64,000 nucleotides of DNA, taken from GCA-2718035 sp964435285. Its GTDB lineage: Bacteria; Bacteroidota; Bacteroidia; Flavobacteriales; TMED113. Below, one piece after another: positions 1 to 8,420 of the stretch. Both the position numbers and the translations under genes were made by a program. The stretch lies in the NCBI GenBank assembly GCA_964435285.1, contig CAYSYA010000001.1, forward strand, positions 124,001 through 188,000. Reading direction: 5' to 3'. Below the pieces are notes generated by a model. The model was not told where the DNA came from. It was given only the letters and a program-made list of their open reading frames with translations, and did no database searches. Positions within the stretch are counted from its first letter, which is position 1, and each line of letters starts with the position of its first letter.

Positions 1-1
1 T

Positions 2-211
2 ATAGCAAAAGAAACAGCAAGAAAGGAGGGTAAGCCTGAACAAATGATTGAAAAAATTGCTTTAGGTAGACTTGGTAAATTTTTTAAGGAAAATACTTTA
101 CTTAAACAGGCATTTATTAAAGATGGAAAAAAATCTATTGAACAATATTTGAAAGAAATAAACACTGATTTGAGTGTCCAAGAATTCAGGAGGTTTGGGT
201 TAAGCAGTTAA
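2..211 (+). CDS. tsf: Elongation factor Ts, C-terminal end (partial)
   Basis: The reading frame is open from the window edge and stops at TAA 209-211, giving the last 69 residues. They match the C-terminal part of EF-Ts: a KPEQMIEKI helix, then GRLGKFFKENTLLKQ and the closing VQEFRRFGL. EF-Ts exchanges GDP for GTP on EF-Tu during translation. The order tsf-pyrH-frr is a classic bacterial translation and nucleotide cluster, and pyrH follows after an 18-base gap, so the two are probably co-transcribed. The start lies outside the window. Confidence 0.93.
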   Translation: MAKETARKEGKPEQMIEKIALGRLGKFFKENTLLKQAFIKDGKKSIEQYLKEINTDLSVQEFRRFGLSS

Positions 212-229
212 GAACCATTAGCTGAACAC

Positions 230-937
230 ATGTCTTATAAAAGAATATTATTAAAATTAAGTGGAGAGTCTTTATCTGGAGATAAAAATTTTGGTATATC
301 CGCTTTAAAAATATCACATTACGTTAAGGGGATTCAATCTTTGTTAGCAAAAAATATTGAGTTAGCAATTGTTATTGGTGGGGGTAATATTTTTAGAGGA
401 ATTGATGCTAAGGAACAAGGTTTAGATAGTACCCAAGGTGATTATATGGGTATGTTAGCAACTGTAATTAATGGTTTAGCCTTACAAGCTTCTTTAGAAA
501 AAAACGGAATTCCAACTAGAGTCCTTTCTGCTATTGAAATTAATAAAATTGTTGAGCCTTATATTAGAAGAAGGGCAATTAGGCATTTAGAAAAAGGAAG
601 GGTAATAATTTTTGTAGCAGGAACAGGTAACCCCTATTTTACAACAGATACTGCTGCAACTTTAAGGGCAATAGAAATTAATGCTGATGTTATTGCTAAA
701 GGAACTAGAGTTGATGGAGTTTATACTAATGATCCTGAAACTGATAAGTCAGCCAAAAAAATAGAAAAAATGTCAATTAATGAAGTTTATGAAAAAAATT
801 TATCTGTAATGGATATGACCGCATATACTTTATGTAAAGAAAATAAATTACCAATAATTGTCTTTGACATTAATGACTTGGAGAATTTAACTAAATTAGC
901 AAAAGGAGAAAAGGTAGGTACCCTCATAGAACCTTAA
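230..937 (+). CDS. pyrH: UMP kinase
   Basis: This cytosolic enzyme phosphorylates UMP to UDP with ATP in pyrimidine nucleotide synthesis. It is an amino-acid-kinase-fold protein of 235 residues, the usual size. Visible motifs are KLSGESL (9-15) for phosphate binding, GGGNIFRG (50-57), and GTGNPYFTTDTAA (131-143), the UMP/ATP-site loop typical of bacterial PyrH. It sits between tsf and frr with short gaps (18 and 11 bases), as in many bacteria. No Shine-Dalgarno sequence precedes the ATG, as expected in Bacteroidota. I see nothing unusual in it. Confidence 0.97.
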   Translation: MSYKRILLKLSGESLSGDKNFGISALKISHYVKGIQSLLAKNIELAIVIGGGNIFRGIDAKEQGLDSTQGDYMGMLATVINGLALQASLEKNGIPTRVLSAIEINKIVEPYIRRRAIRHLEKGRVIIFVAGTGNPYFTTDTAATLRAIEINADVIAKGTRVDGVYTNDPETDKSAKKIEKMSINEVYEKNLSVMDMTAYTLCKENKLPIIVFDINDLENLTKLAKGEKVGTLIEP

Positions 938-948
938 AATAATTATTT

Positions 949-1515
949 ATGGCAGAAGAAATTAATTTTGTTTTTGATTTGATAAAAGAGAAAATGACAT
1001 CTTCAATTAAACACTTAGAAATTGAATTGTCTAAGATTCGAGCTGGAAGATCAAACCCATCAATGCTTGATGGAATAATGGTAGATTATTATGGTAATAA
1101 AACACCTATTAATCAAGTTGGTAATATTGCAACTCCAGACCCAAGGACGTTAACAATTCAACCTTGGGAAAAAGATATAATTAATGATATAAAAAACGCT
1201 ATTAATGTATCAAATGTAGGTTTAAATGCTCAAGATAATGGAGAGCAAATAATTATTAATGTTCCGGCGCTTACTGAAGAAAGAAGAATTCAATTAGTAA
1301 AACAAGTAAAATCAGAAACCGAAAATTGTAGAGTTGCGATTAGAAATTCAAGAAAAGAAGGAAATGATGAATTAAAAAAAATTCATAAATCTGGCTCTAT
1401 TTCTGATGACATTTTAAAAGATGCAGAAAATAATATACAAGATTTTACTAATCAATTTATAGAAAAAGCAAATAACATATCTTCTATCAAAGAAAAAGAA
1501 TTGATGAAAGTATAA
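949..1515 (+). CDS. frr: Ribosome recycling factor
   Basis: With EF-G, this factor splits the post-termination ribosome. At 188 residues it matches the family (about 185). The hallmark stretch ELSKIRAGRSNPSMLDGI (26-43) marks the first long helix and leads to VDYYGNKTPINQVGNI. The second conserved block is IIINVPALTEERRIQLVKQ. The charged helical C-terminus completes the three-helix bundle. The gene is 11 bases downstream of pyrH and 11 bases upstream of the rfbA-type gene, so it is most likely in the same transcript. Confidence 0.97.
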   Translation: MAEEINFVFDLIKEKMTSSIKHLEIELSKIRAGRSNPSMLDGIMVDYYGNKTPINQVGNIATPDPRTLTIQPWEKDIINDIKNAINVSNVGLNAQDNGEQIIINVPALTEERRIQLVKQVKSETENCRVAIRNSRKEGNDELKKIHKSGSISDDILKDAENNIQDFTNQFIEKANNISSIKEKELMKV

Positions 1516-1526
1516 TCATTTAGTTT

Positions 1527-2390
1527 ATGAAAGGAATTGTTTTAGCCGGAGGAGCAGGTACAAGATTATATCCCCTTACACTTTCGATTAGTAAACAGTT
1601 AATACCTGTTTATGATAAGCCTATGATATATTACCCAATATCGACTTTAATCTCTATGGGAATAAAAGAAATTTTAATTATTTCAACAGAAAGAGATATT
1701 AATCTATTTAAAAATTTATTGAAAGACGGTAGTGATTATGGCTGTAAATTTAGTTATTTAACTCAAACTCACCCCAATGGAATAGCTGAAGCCTTTTTAA
1801 TAGGAAAGAATTTTATTAATAACTCTAATGTTACATTAATTTTAGGAGATAATATTTTTTATTCTCCAAGCACATTATTTAATTTTAATAAAGATATTTC
1901 TGGAGCTCATATTTTTGCTTATCATGTTTCGAACCCGCAAAGATACGGTGTTGTTGAATTTAATAAAGAAAATGAAGTTATTTCGATTGAAGAAAAACCT
2001 AGAAATCCAAAATCAAATTTTGCCATTCCAGGTCTTTATATTTTCGATTCAAGTGTAGTATCTAATGTTGAAAATTTAACCCCAAGTTCGAGGGGTGAGT
2101 TGGAGATTACAGATTTGTTAGGTAAATATTTAAAATCAAATACTTTAAAAATTACAAAAATGGATAAAGGTACAGCATGGCTAGATACAGGAACATTCTC
2201 ATCATTGATGCAGGCTTCTCAATTTGTTCAAGTTTTAGAAAAAAGACAAGGTTTGAAAGTGGGCTGTATTGAAGAAACAGCATATAAGATGGGGTACATA
2301 AATTCCAAAAAACTAAAAATCTTGGCGAAAAGAACATTAAGTAGTGGATATGGAAAGTATTTAATTTCTTTAGTTGATGAAAAAAAATAA
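1527..2390 (+). CDS. rfbA: Glucose-1-phosphate thymidylyltransferase
   Basis: The likely reaction is dTTP plus glucose-1-phosphate to dTDP-glucose, the first step of dTDP-rhamnose and related sugar synthesis. The protein has the full length of short RfbA/RmlA enzymes (287 residues). It shows the nucleotide-binding signature GGAGTRLYPLT (8-18), followed by SKQLIPVYDKPMIYYP, EKPRNPKS, and the GTAWLDTGTF block near residue 216. No rfbB, rfbC or rfbD is adjacent; the neighbours are frr and an isoprenoid gene. Dedication to rhamnose is therefore inferred from the family, and another nucleotide sugar is possible. Confidence 0.9.
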   Translation: MKGIVLAGGAGTRLYPLTLSISKQLIPVYDKPMIYYPISTLISMGIKEILIISTERDINLFKNLLKDGSDYGCKFSYLTQTHPNGIAEAFLIGKNFINNSNVTLILGDNIFYSPSTLFNFNKDISGAHIFAYHVSNPQRYGVVEFNKENEVISIEEKPRNPKSNFAIPGLYIFDSSVVSNVENLTPSSRGELEITDLLGKYLKSNTLKITKMDKGTAWLDTGTFSSLMQASQFVQVLEKRQGLKVGCIEETAYKMGYINSKKLKILAKRTLSSGYGKYLISLVDEKK

Positions 2391-3348
2391 ATTATTATCC
2401 AATTATTTTAATGAAACAAGTAAATTTTTAAACAAAAAATTACCACAAGAAGATTTATATAAACCAATCTCATATATTTTTAATTTAGGAGGTAAACAAA
2501 TACGTCCTTTTTTCTTAATTTATGCGTATAAGATATTTGGCGGAAAAGAAAAAAAAATAAATAAAGTTGCTTTAGCCTTAGAAAGTTTGCACAATTTTTC
2601 ACTTATTCATGATGATGTAATGGATAATGCAGAAAAGAGAAGGGGTAAGTTAACTGTACAGAAAAAATGGAATCAAAATACTGCGATACTTTCAGGAGAT
2701 GCTTTGTTAATATTATGTTTTAGGATATTAAATTCTATAAATTCAAATAAAAAAAATCAAATAATTAATGAATTTACTGATGCTTCATTAAAAATATGTG
2801 AAGGGCAACAAATTGACCTCCAGATGGAAGGTTTAAGTATTATTAGTAAAGATGAATATTTTGAAATGATTAAATTAAAAACAGCCGCATTATTTATGTT
2901 TTGCTTTAAAATGGGTTGTTCTTTAGCAGGGGGAGACCTTAAAAATCAACGAATAATGAAAGATATTGGTTTAAAAATAGGATTGCTTTTCCAGATTCAA
3001 GATGATTATTTAGATTTTTTTGGCACCAAGAAAGTTGGAAAAAAAATTGGACAGGATGTATTAGAAAACAAGAAAACTTTTTTGTTCTGTGAATTTATAA
3101 ATCACGCGAATGATAAAGATAAAAAGGAATTTTTATTTAATTATAATAAAAAGATGTCGGGGCCAACAGAAAAATTAAGATACGTAAAGTCAATTTTTAA
3201 AAAATATAATATAAAACAAAAAACTCTAAATGAAATAAATATTTTAACCTCATCAATTGTATCTTTAATAAGTAAATTATCAATCACAAAAAAAAATAAA
3301 GAAGAGTTTTCAAAATATATTAATGAACTTTCAAATAGAACTAATTAA
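2377..3348 (+). CDS. Polyprenyl diphosphate synthase (trans-isoprenyl)
   Basis: This enzyme condenses isopentenyl diphosphate with an allylic diphosphate to make quinone side chains or other long isoprenoids. Visible motifs are GGKQIRP (38-44), the first Asp-rich motif DDVMD (79-83), and the second Asp-rich motif QDDYLD (208-213), which bind magnesium and substrate. I chose the ATG at 2377 rather than the TTG at 2374; both overlap the end of the upstream rfbA gene by a few codons, so translation may be coupled. The small residues just upstream of DDVMD suggest a long-chain product. Exact chain length (geranylgeranyl, octaprenyl or other) cannot be read from the sequence. Confidence 0.9.
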   Translation: MKKNKLLSNYFNETSKFLNKKLPQEDLYKPISYIFNLGGKQIRPFFLIYAYKIFGGKEKKINKVALALESLHNFSLIHDDVMDNAEKRRGKLTVQKKWNQNTAILSGDALLILCFRILNSINSNKKNQIINEFTDASLKICEGQQIDLQMEGLSIISKDEYFEMIKLKTAALFMFCFKMGCSLAGGDLKNQRIMKDIGLKIGLLFQIQDDYLDFFGTKKVGKKIGQDVLENKKTFLFCEFINHANDKDKKEFLFNYNKKMSGPTEKLRYVKSIFKKYNIKQKTLNEINILTSSIVSLISKLSITKKNKEEFSKYINELSNRTN

Positions 3349-3376
3349 ATAACGTAATTTTAATTAAAATTAAATA

Positions 3377-6088
3377 ATGGATAAGTTTTCTTTTTTTAAT
3401 TCCGCTCACAGTGCTTTTTTTGAAGAAATTTATGAGTCTTTTTTAAAAGATCCTGATTCTGTAGAACCTTCATGGAGAAGTTTTTTTCAAGGTTATCAAT
3501 TTGGTTTTGAAAATTATAATGCTAAAACACCTGTTGTTTCACAAGCTATTTCTAAGGAGTTTCAAGTAATAAATCTTATAAATGATTACAGAAAAAGAGG
3601 GCATTTATTTACAAAAACTAACCCTGTTCGTGAGAGGAGAGAATATAATCCAAAATTAGAAATTAAAAATTATGGTTTAGATCAAAAAGATTTAAATACT
3701 GTTTTTGAAGCTGGAAGAGAAGTAGGCTTAGGTCCTTCTAGTTTGTCAAATATAATCAGCCATTTAAATTTAGTTTATTGTCAGTCTATTGGAGTTGAAT
3801 ATATGTATATAAGAGATCAAGTTGAGATAGATTGGGTCAAAAAATTCATACATAAAAATAATAATCACGCTTCGTTTAATAATACTCAAAAAAAAGAAAT
3901 TCTAAAAGACTTAAATGAAGCAGTGTCATTTGAGAACTTTATAGCACGCAAATACGTTGGGCAAAAAAGATTTTCACTTGAAGGGGCTGAGTCTTTAATT
4001 CCAAGTTTACATCATGCTATTCAAGTAGGTGCAGGTTTAGGCGTTTCTGAGTTTATTTTTGGAATGGCTCACAGGGGAAGGTTAAACATATTAGCAAATA
4101 TATTTGGGAAACCCTTTGAGGAAATATTTAAAGAGTTTGAAGGCGTTGAATATATTGATGATGAATTTGATGGCGACGTGAAGTATCATATGGGATATAG
4201 TTCAGAGATTACACACAATAACAAAAGAGTGAAAATGACATTAGTTCCTAATCCATCTCATTTAGAGGCCGTAAACGCCGTTGCTGCAGGTATATGTAAG
4301 AAAAAAATTGATAAAGAATATGACGGAAATTTTAATAAAGTTTTTCCTGTAATTATTCATGGTGACGCAGCAATTTCAGGACAAGGAGTAGTTTATGAAT
4401 TTGCACAAATGTCACAGTTAAAAGGTTATAAAACAGGTGGAACTTTACATATTGTAATTAATAACCAAGTTGGTTTTACCACCAATTATTTAGATGGAAG
4501 ATCTAGTACATACTGTACAGATGTTGCAAAAATTACTCTTTCTCCAGTTTTACATGTAAACGGAGATGACGTTGAGGCATTAATACATGCGATAACTTTT
4601 GCTGTAGAATACAGGCAAAAATTTCATAAAGATGTTTTTATTGATGTGCTATGTTATAGAAAATATGGTCACAACGAAGGAGATGAGCCACGGTTTACAC
4701 AACCAAAACTTTATAGTATTATTGAAAAACATCCCAATCCATTTCAAATATATAATCAAAATCTAATATCAAATAACATTATTAATAGTGAATTTTCTTT
4801 TCAAATTCAAAATGACTTTAAACAAGATTTAGAAGAAAGTTTAGTCATAGCTAGAAAGAATAAAAAAACAAATATTAAGTCTATTTTTGATAATGAGTGG
4901 AGGAACTTTCTTAAAGCTAAAGCAACAGATTTTTTATTATTGACTGAAACAAAAGTTGAAAAGTCAAATATATTAGAGATAGGAAAAGAAATTTTTTCGT
5001 TGCCATCTGAACATAATTTTCATAGAAAAACTGTAAAGTTATTTGATGAAAGGTTAAAAATGCTTGAAAGTAATAAAATTGATTGGGGAATTGCCGAGTT
5101 GCTTGCGTACGCGTCTCTTTTAAAAGAAGATTTTAATATTAGAATTTCAGGACAAGATGTAGAAAGAGGTACATTTTCACATCGCCACGCCATAGTAAAA
5201 ACTGTTAATAGCGAAACGCAAATTAATATATTAGAAAATTTAAAAAAATGTAAAGGAGTTTTTAAAATTTATAATTCTTTTTTATCGGAGTATGCTGTTT
5301 TAGGTTTTGATTACGGATATTCTTTAGTTGATCCAAATCAGTTAGTGATTTGGGAGGCTCAATTTGGAGATTTTAGTAATGGGGCTCAAATTATAATTGA
5401 TCAGTATATTTCCTCTGCAGAAGAAAAATGGAATATACAAAGTGGATTAATGCTTTATTTACCACATGGCTATGAGGGTCAAGGACCTGAGCACTCAAGC
5501 GCTAGAATGGAGAGATATTTACAACTATGTGCTCAATATAATATTCAAATTATAAATTGTTCAACTCCTGCTAATGTATTTCATATGATTAGGAGGCAAA
5601 TGAAAAGAAAATTTAAAAAGCCTTTAATTTTATTTTCTCCAAAAAGTTTACTTAGACATCCCGAATGTATTTCTAAAATTGAGGATTTTTCTAACTCAAA
5701 TTTTCAAGAAGTTATTGATGAAAGAGTTAATAATAAAGATTTAATTAGGAAGGTTGTATTTATGACCGGAAAAATTTATTATGATTTAAAAAAGAAAAAA
5801 GAAGAACTTAATAATAAAGATGTATGTTTAATTAGGCTAGAACAACTTTATCCTTTCCCAAAGAGAAAAATTGATTTAATTTTAAAAAAATATAATAAAG
5901 CAAAAGACTATATTTGGGTACAAGAAGAGCCAAAAAATATGGGAGCATGGTCTTTTATTTCTCAAAACTTTAATTTAAAATATAATATTAAATTAGTTTC
6001 GAGAAAAGCAACCGCATCTCCAGCAAGTGGTTCAGCTAAAGCTTTTAATAAACGACAAGAATTAATTTTAAAAACGGTATTTGATTAA
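3377..6088 (+). CDS. sucA: 2-oxoglutarate dehydrogenase E1 component
   Basis: This is the thiamine-diphosphate decarboxylase of the 2-oxoglutarate dehydrogenase complex, which turns 2-oxoglutarate into succinyl-CoA in the TCA cycle. At 903 residues it is full length. The N-terminus carries the E2/complex-binding segment (LKDPDSVEPSWRSFF). Then come HRGRLNILANI, the TPP/Mg motif starting GDAAISGQG (about 329) and ending at NNQVGF, and the transketolase-like domain with EAQFGDFSNGAQ and HGYEGQGPEHSSAR. The E2 gene sucB begins 13 bases downstream, as usual. No E3 gene is nearby, so lipoamide dehydrogenase must be encoded elsewhere. Confidence 0.97.
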   Translation: MDKFSFFNSAHSAFFEEIYESFLKDPDSVEPSWRSFFQGYQFGFENYNAKTPVVSQAISKEFQVINLINDYRKRGHLFTKTNPVRERREYNPKLEIKNYGLDQKDLNTVFEAGREVGLGPSSLSNIISHLNLVYCQSIGVEYMYIRDQVEIDWVKKFIHKNNNHASFNNTQKKEILKDLNEAVSFENFIARKYVGQKRFSLEGAESLIPSLHHAIQVGAGLGVSEFIFGMAHRGRLNILANIFGKPFEEIFKEFEGVEYIDDEFDGDVKYHMGYSSEITHNNKRVKMTLVPNPSHLEAVNAVAAGICKKKIDKEYDGNFNKVFPVIIHGDAAISGQGVVYEFAQMSQLKGYKTGGTLHIVINNQVGFTTNYLDGRSSTYCTDVAKITLSPVLHVNGDDVEALIHAITFAVEYRQKFHKDVFIDVLCYRKYGHNEGDEPRFTQPKLYSIIEKHPNPFQIYNQNLISNNIINSEFSFQIQNDFKQDLEESLVIARKNKKTNIKSIFDNEWRNFLKAKATDFLLLTETKVEKSNILEIGKEIFSLPSEHNFHRKTVKLFDERLKMLESNKIDWGIAELLAYASLLKEDFNIRISGQDVERGTFSHRHAIVKTVNSETQINILENLKKCKGVFKIYNSFLSEYAVLGFDYGYSLVDPNQLVIWEAQFGDFSNGAQIIIDQYISSAEEKWNIQSGLMLYLPHGYEGQGPEHSSARMERYLQLCAQYNIQIINCSTPANVFHMIRRQMKRKFKKPLILFSPKSLLRHPECISKIEDFSNSNFQEVIDERVNNKDLIRKVVFMTGKIYYDLKKKKEELNNKDVCLIRLEQLYPFPKRKIDLILKKYNKAKDYIWVQEEPKNMGAWSFISQNFNLKYNIKLVSRKATASPASGSAKAFNKRQELILKTVFD

Positions 6089-6101
6089 ATAAAGTATTAA
6101 T

Positions 6102-7331
6102 ATGATAGAAGTTAAAGTTCCCAGTCCAGGAGAGTCCATTACAGAAGTTGAAATAGCTAATTGGTTAGTTAAGTCTGGAGATTATGTTGAAAAAGATCAA
6201 GAAATTTGTGAAATTGATTCTGACAAAGCTACTTTAACAATAAATGCTGAAGAGTCGGGAGAGATTCATATAATTGTTAATGAGGGTGAGATGGTTCCCG
6301 TCAACTCAATTATATGCAAAATTGATTCAGCCAAAATTCCTCAAAATAAGTCAACAACAAAAAATGATTTAAAAGAAGCTGTATTAATATTACCCAAAAA
6401 AGAAAATTTGAATAATATTGTTAATGAGCCATCACCTGCTGCAAAGAAAATGATTAGAGAATCTGGTTTAGAAAATATAAAAGGAACTGGTAAAGATGGC
6501 AGAATTACAAAGCAAGACGTTTTAAAATCTACTATTGCAATGGGGAGTGGTCCTGGAAATAGAAATTCTACTAGAAAAAAACTAAGTAGTTTAAGGAGAA
6601 AGTTAGCAAATAGATTAGTTAGTGTAAAAAATGAAACAGCCATGTTAACAACATTTAATGAAGTTGACATGACTGAAATTAATAATATTAGAAAAAAATA
6701 TAAAGAGAAATTTTATAAGAAACATGGAGTTAAGCTTGGCTTCATGTCTTTTTTTACAAAAGCTGTTGTCAAAGCTCTTCAAGATTTTCCGGATGTAAAT
6801 TCAATGATAGATGGTGAGGAAATCATTAATTATGAATACCAAGATATTTCAATTGCTGTAAGTACTCCTAAAGGTTTGATGGCTCCAGTTATTAGAAATG
6901 CTGAGGATTTAGATTTTTCTGGAGTAGAAAAGGAAATAGTTAGGTTGGCTGAAAAAGCAAGAAGTGGAAAAATATCAATTGATGATATGTTGGGTGGTAC
7001 TTTTACAATTACAAATGGTGGTGTATTTGGTTCAATGCTTTCAACTCCAATTATTAACCCTCCTCAATCAGCAATTTTAGGAATGCATAATATTGTTGAA
7101 AGACCAATGGTTATTGATGGTAAAATTTTAGCTAGACCAATTATGTACCTTGCGCTTTCTTACGACCATAGAATTATAGATGGAAAAGAATCCGTAGGAT
7201 TTTTAGTTTCTATTAAAGAAAGTTTAGAAAATCCTAAAGATAATTTATTTAATGGTAGTATAGAGTCTAGCCTTTTCAATAAGAAAAAAAATCCCCTGAA
7301 ATACAGGTCAAATTACAAACATAAATTATAA
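6102..7331 (+). CDS. sucB: 2-oxoglutarate dehydrogenase E2 (dihydrolipoyl succinyltransferase)
   Basis: This core enzyme of the complex transfers the succinyl group from lipoate to CoA. Domain order is a lipoyl domain (1-75) with the lipoylated lysine K42 in DSDKAT, a short linker, the E1/E3-binding domain with PSPAAKKMIRESG (about 109-145), and the catalytic domain from about 165. The catalytic motif is H356-RII-D360-G near the end. About 25 mostly polar and basic residues follow the catalytic domain, a small extension. The gene ends just before a strong hairpin terminator, so it is probably the last gene of the tsf-to-sucB run. Confidence 0.97.
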   Translation: MIEVKVPSPGESITEVEIANWLVKSGDYVEKDQEICEIDSDKATLTINAEESGEIHIIVNEGEMVPVNSIICKIDSAKIPQNKSTTKNDLKEAVLILPKKENLNNIVNEPSPAAKKMIRESGLENIKGTGKDGRITKQDVLKSTIAMGSGPGNRNSTRKKLSSLRRKLANRLVSVKNETAMLTTFNEVDMTEINNIRKKYKEKFYKKHGVKLGFMSFFTKAVVKALQDFPDVNSMIDGEEIINYEYQDISIAVSTPKGLMAPVIRNAEDLDFSGVEKEIVRLAEKARSGKISIDDMLGGTFTITNGGVFGSMLSTPIINPPQSAILGMHNIVERPMVIDGKILARPIMYLALSYDHRIIDGKESVGFLVSIKESLENPKDNLFNGSIESSLFNKKKNPLKYRSNYKHKL

Positions 7332-7336
7332 AAAAA

Positions 7337-7367
7337 AGCCAAGATTTGAGAATCTTGGCTTTTTTTA
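7337..7367. terminator. Bidirectional hairpin terminator after sucB
   Basis: AGCCAAGATT (7337-7346) pairs perfectly with AATCTTGGCT (7351-7360) around a TGAG loop. A run of T follows on the + strand and a run of A precedes it, so it reads as a terminator in both directions. It lies six bases after the sucB stop and also downstream of the - strand DUF4249 gene. Confidence 0.9.
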
Positions 7368-7369
7368 TT

Positions 7370-7434
7370 GTTTAACAATTTCACCGGGAGGTTAGTTGTT
7401 AAACTAGTTATACCCCATTTTGTACTATATAGTA
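7370..7434. other. Two further dyads in the convergent spacer
   Basis: GTTTAACAA (7370-7378) is inverted as TTGTTAAAC (7396-7404) around a 17-base loop that is richer in G+C than its surroundings. A separate 12-base perfect palindrome, TACTATATAGTA, lies at 7423-7434. Both sit between sucB and the convergent DUF4249 gene. The first may extend the - strand terminator. The palindrome has no assigned role. They are visible directly, but their function is unknown. Confidence 0.5.
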
Positions 7435-7452
7435 AACAAATACCGTGCCAAA

Positions 7453-8418
7453 CTATTGTGGCGAGGTAATAATTGTATCAAAAACAGAGGATGTTCCATA
7501 CCACACCCCTGTTGCACCTTTAATATTACTTTGAACATTTGAAGGAGTTCCAAATATTGCAGGACTATTATTATTAATCATAGAAGCCCAAAAATTCCAA
7601 CTATTAATATCCATATACGAAGTTTTTATCACTGTTTTTTGATTTGGGTCAACATTCCAAAATCCAATTGTAGGGCCACTGTATGAATCAACTTCACTTT
7701 CATCCCAATTATCAGAACTTTCCCAATCTTCCCACCAATCTGGAGAGCCATTATTAATGGGAAAAGTAAAAGTAATTCCGTTTATATATTCATCAGTATA
7801 ATTACCTCCATTATCCAATACTCTTTTGTAAAATGGAGCACTATAATTATTTCCATCAAAGTTTAAATCAAGTGGATCAATAATGTATTCTGAATTTAGT
7901 GTTTTAGAAAAAATACTGATACAATTTCCAATAGTATCAGGATCAGTGTAGGTGGCCAAAAAATAGCAATATGTTGAGTCATTTTGTCTATATATACAGT
8001 CTATATTTTCTATATAAGACGATGTTGGAATAGTTGTTTTAGAAGTTATCGTGTCATTATTTAATATAATTTTTAAATGATAAATTTTCCCTTCTTGTCC
8101 TATTATATTACTTCCTTTATAATTATAATACCAGGTGTCAGATGCTTCGATAGGAGTTGACTCAATGGTGTCTGTTTGGTTTTCTGTTTTTTCTTCAATT
8201 ATTATTGTAGCATCGTTTACAAAATCACTTAGAATATCATTAATATTACCATCAAAATTAAATGGATTTATACTTTTAGTTAGTAATATTTTCGCATTTT
8301 CTCCTTTTTCAATAAATCCATTAACAACTATATTATTTGTATTGACTGGAATATCAAAAGTAACTTCTTTTGTACATGTTGTTAACAAAATAGAAATAAA
8401 TAAGAATATTTTTTTCAT
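7453..8418 (-). CDS. DUF4249-family lipoprotein
   Basis: The protein starts with a lipoprotein signal ending in LLTTC, with lipidated Cys15, so it should be membrane anchored, probably in the outer membrane. The region after it (VVNGFIEKGENAKILLTKS) and the repeated beta-strand pattern with TYTDPDTIGN resemble DUF4249 proteins of Bacteroidota. These have no proven activity and are usually encoded next to TonB-dependent receptors. Here the receptor gene lies directly upstream, two bases away. I infer that it acts as the surface partner of that receptor. The C-terminus is intact, ending before a 120-base convergent spacer. Confidence 0.75.
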   Translation of the reverse strand: MKKIFLFISILLTTCTKEVTFDIPVNTNNIVVNGFIEKGENAKILLTKSINPFNFDGNINDILSDFVNDATIIIEEKTENQTDTIESTPIEASDTWYYNYKGSNIIGQEGKIYHLKIILNNDTITSKTTIPTSSYIENIDCIYRQNDSTYCYFLATYTDPDTIGNCISIFSKTLNSEYIIDPLDLNFDGNNYSAPFYKRVLDNGGNYTDEYINGITFTFPINNGSPDWWEDWESSDNWDESEVDSYSGPTIGFWNVDPNQKTVIKTSYMDINSWNFWASMINNNSPAIFGTPSNVQSNIKGATGVWYGTSSVFDTIITSPQ

Positions 8419-8420
8419 AA

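Noticed and set aside
20..35. GGAGGG run near the window start as a Shine-Dalgarno sequence
   Set aside because: It lies inside the tsf reading frame and precedes no start codon at a suitable distance.
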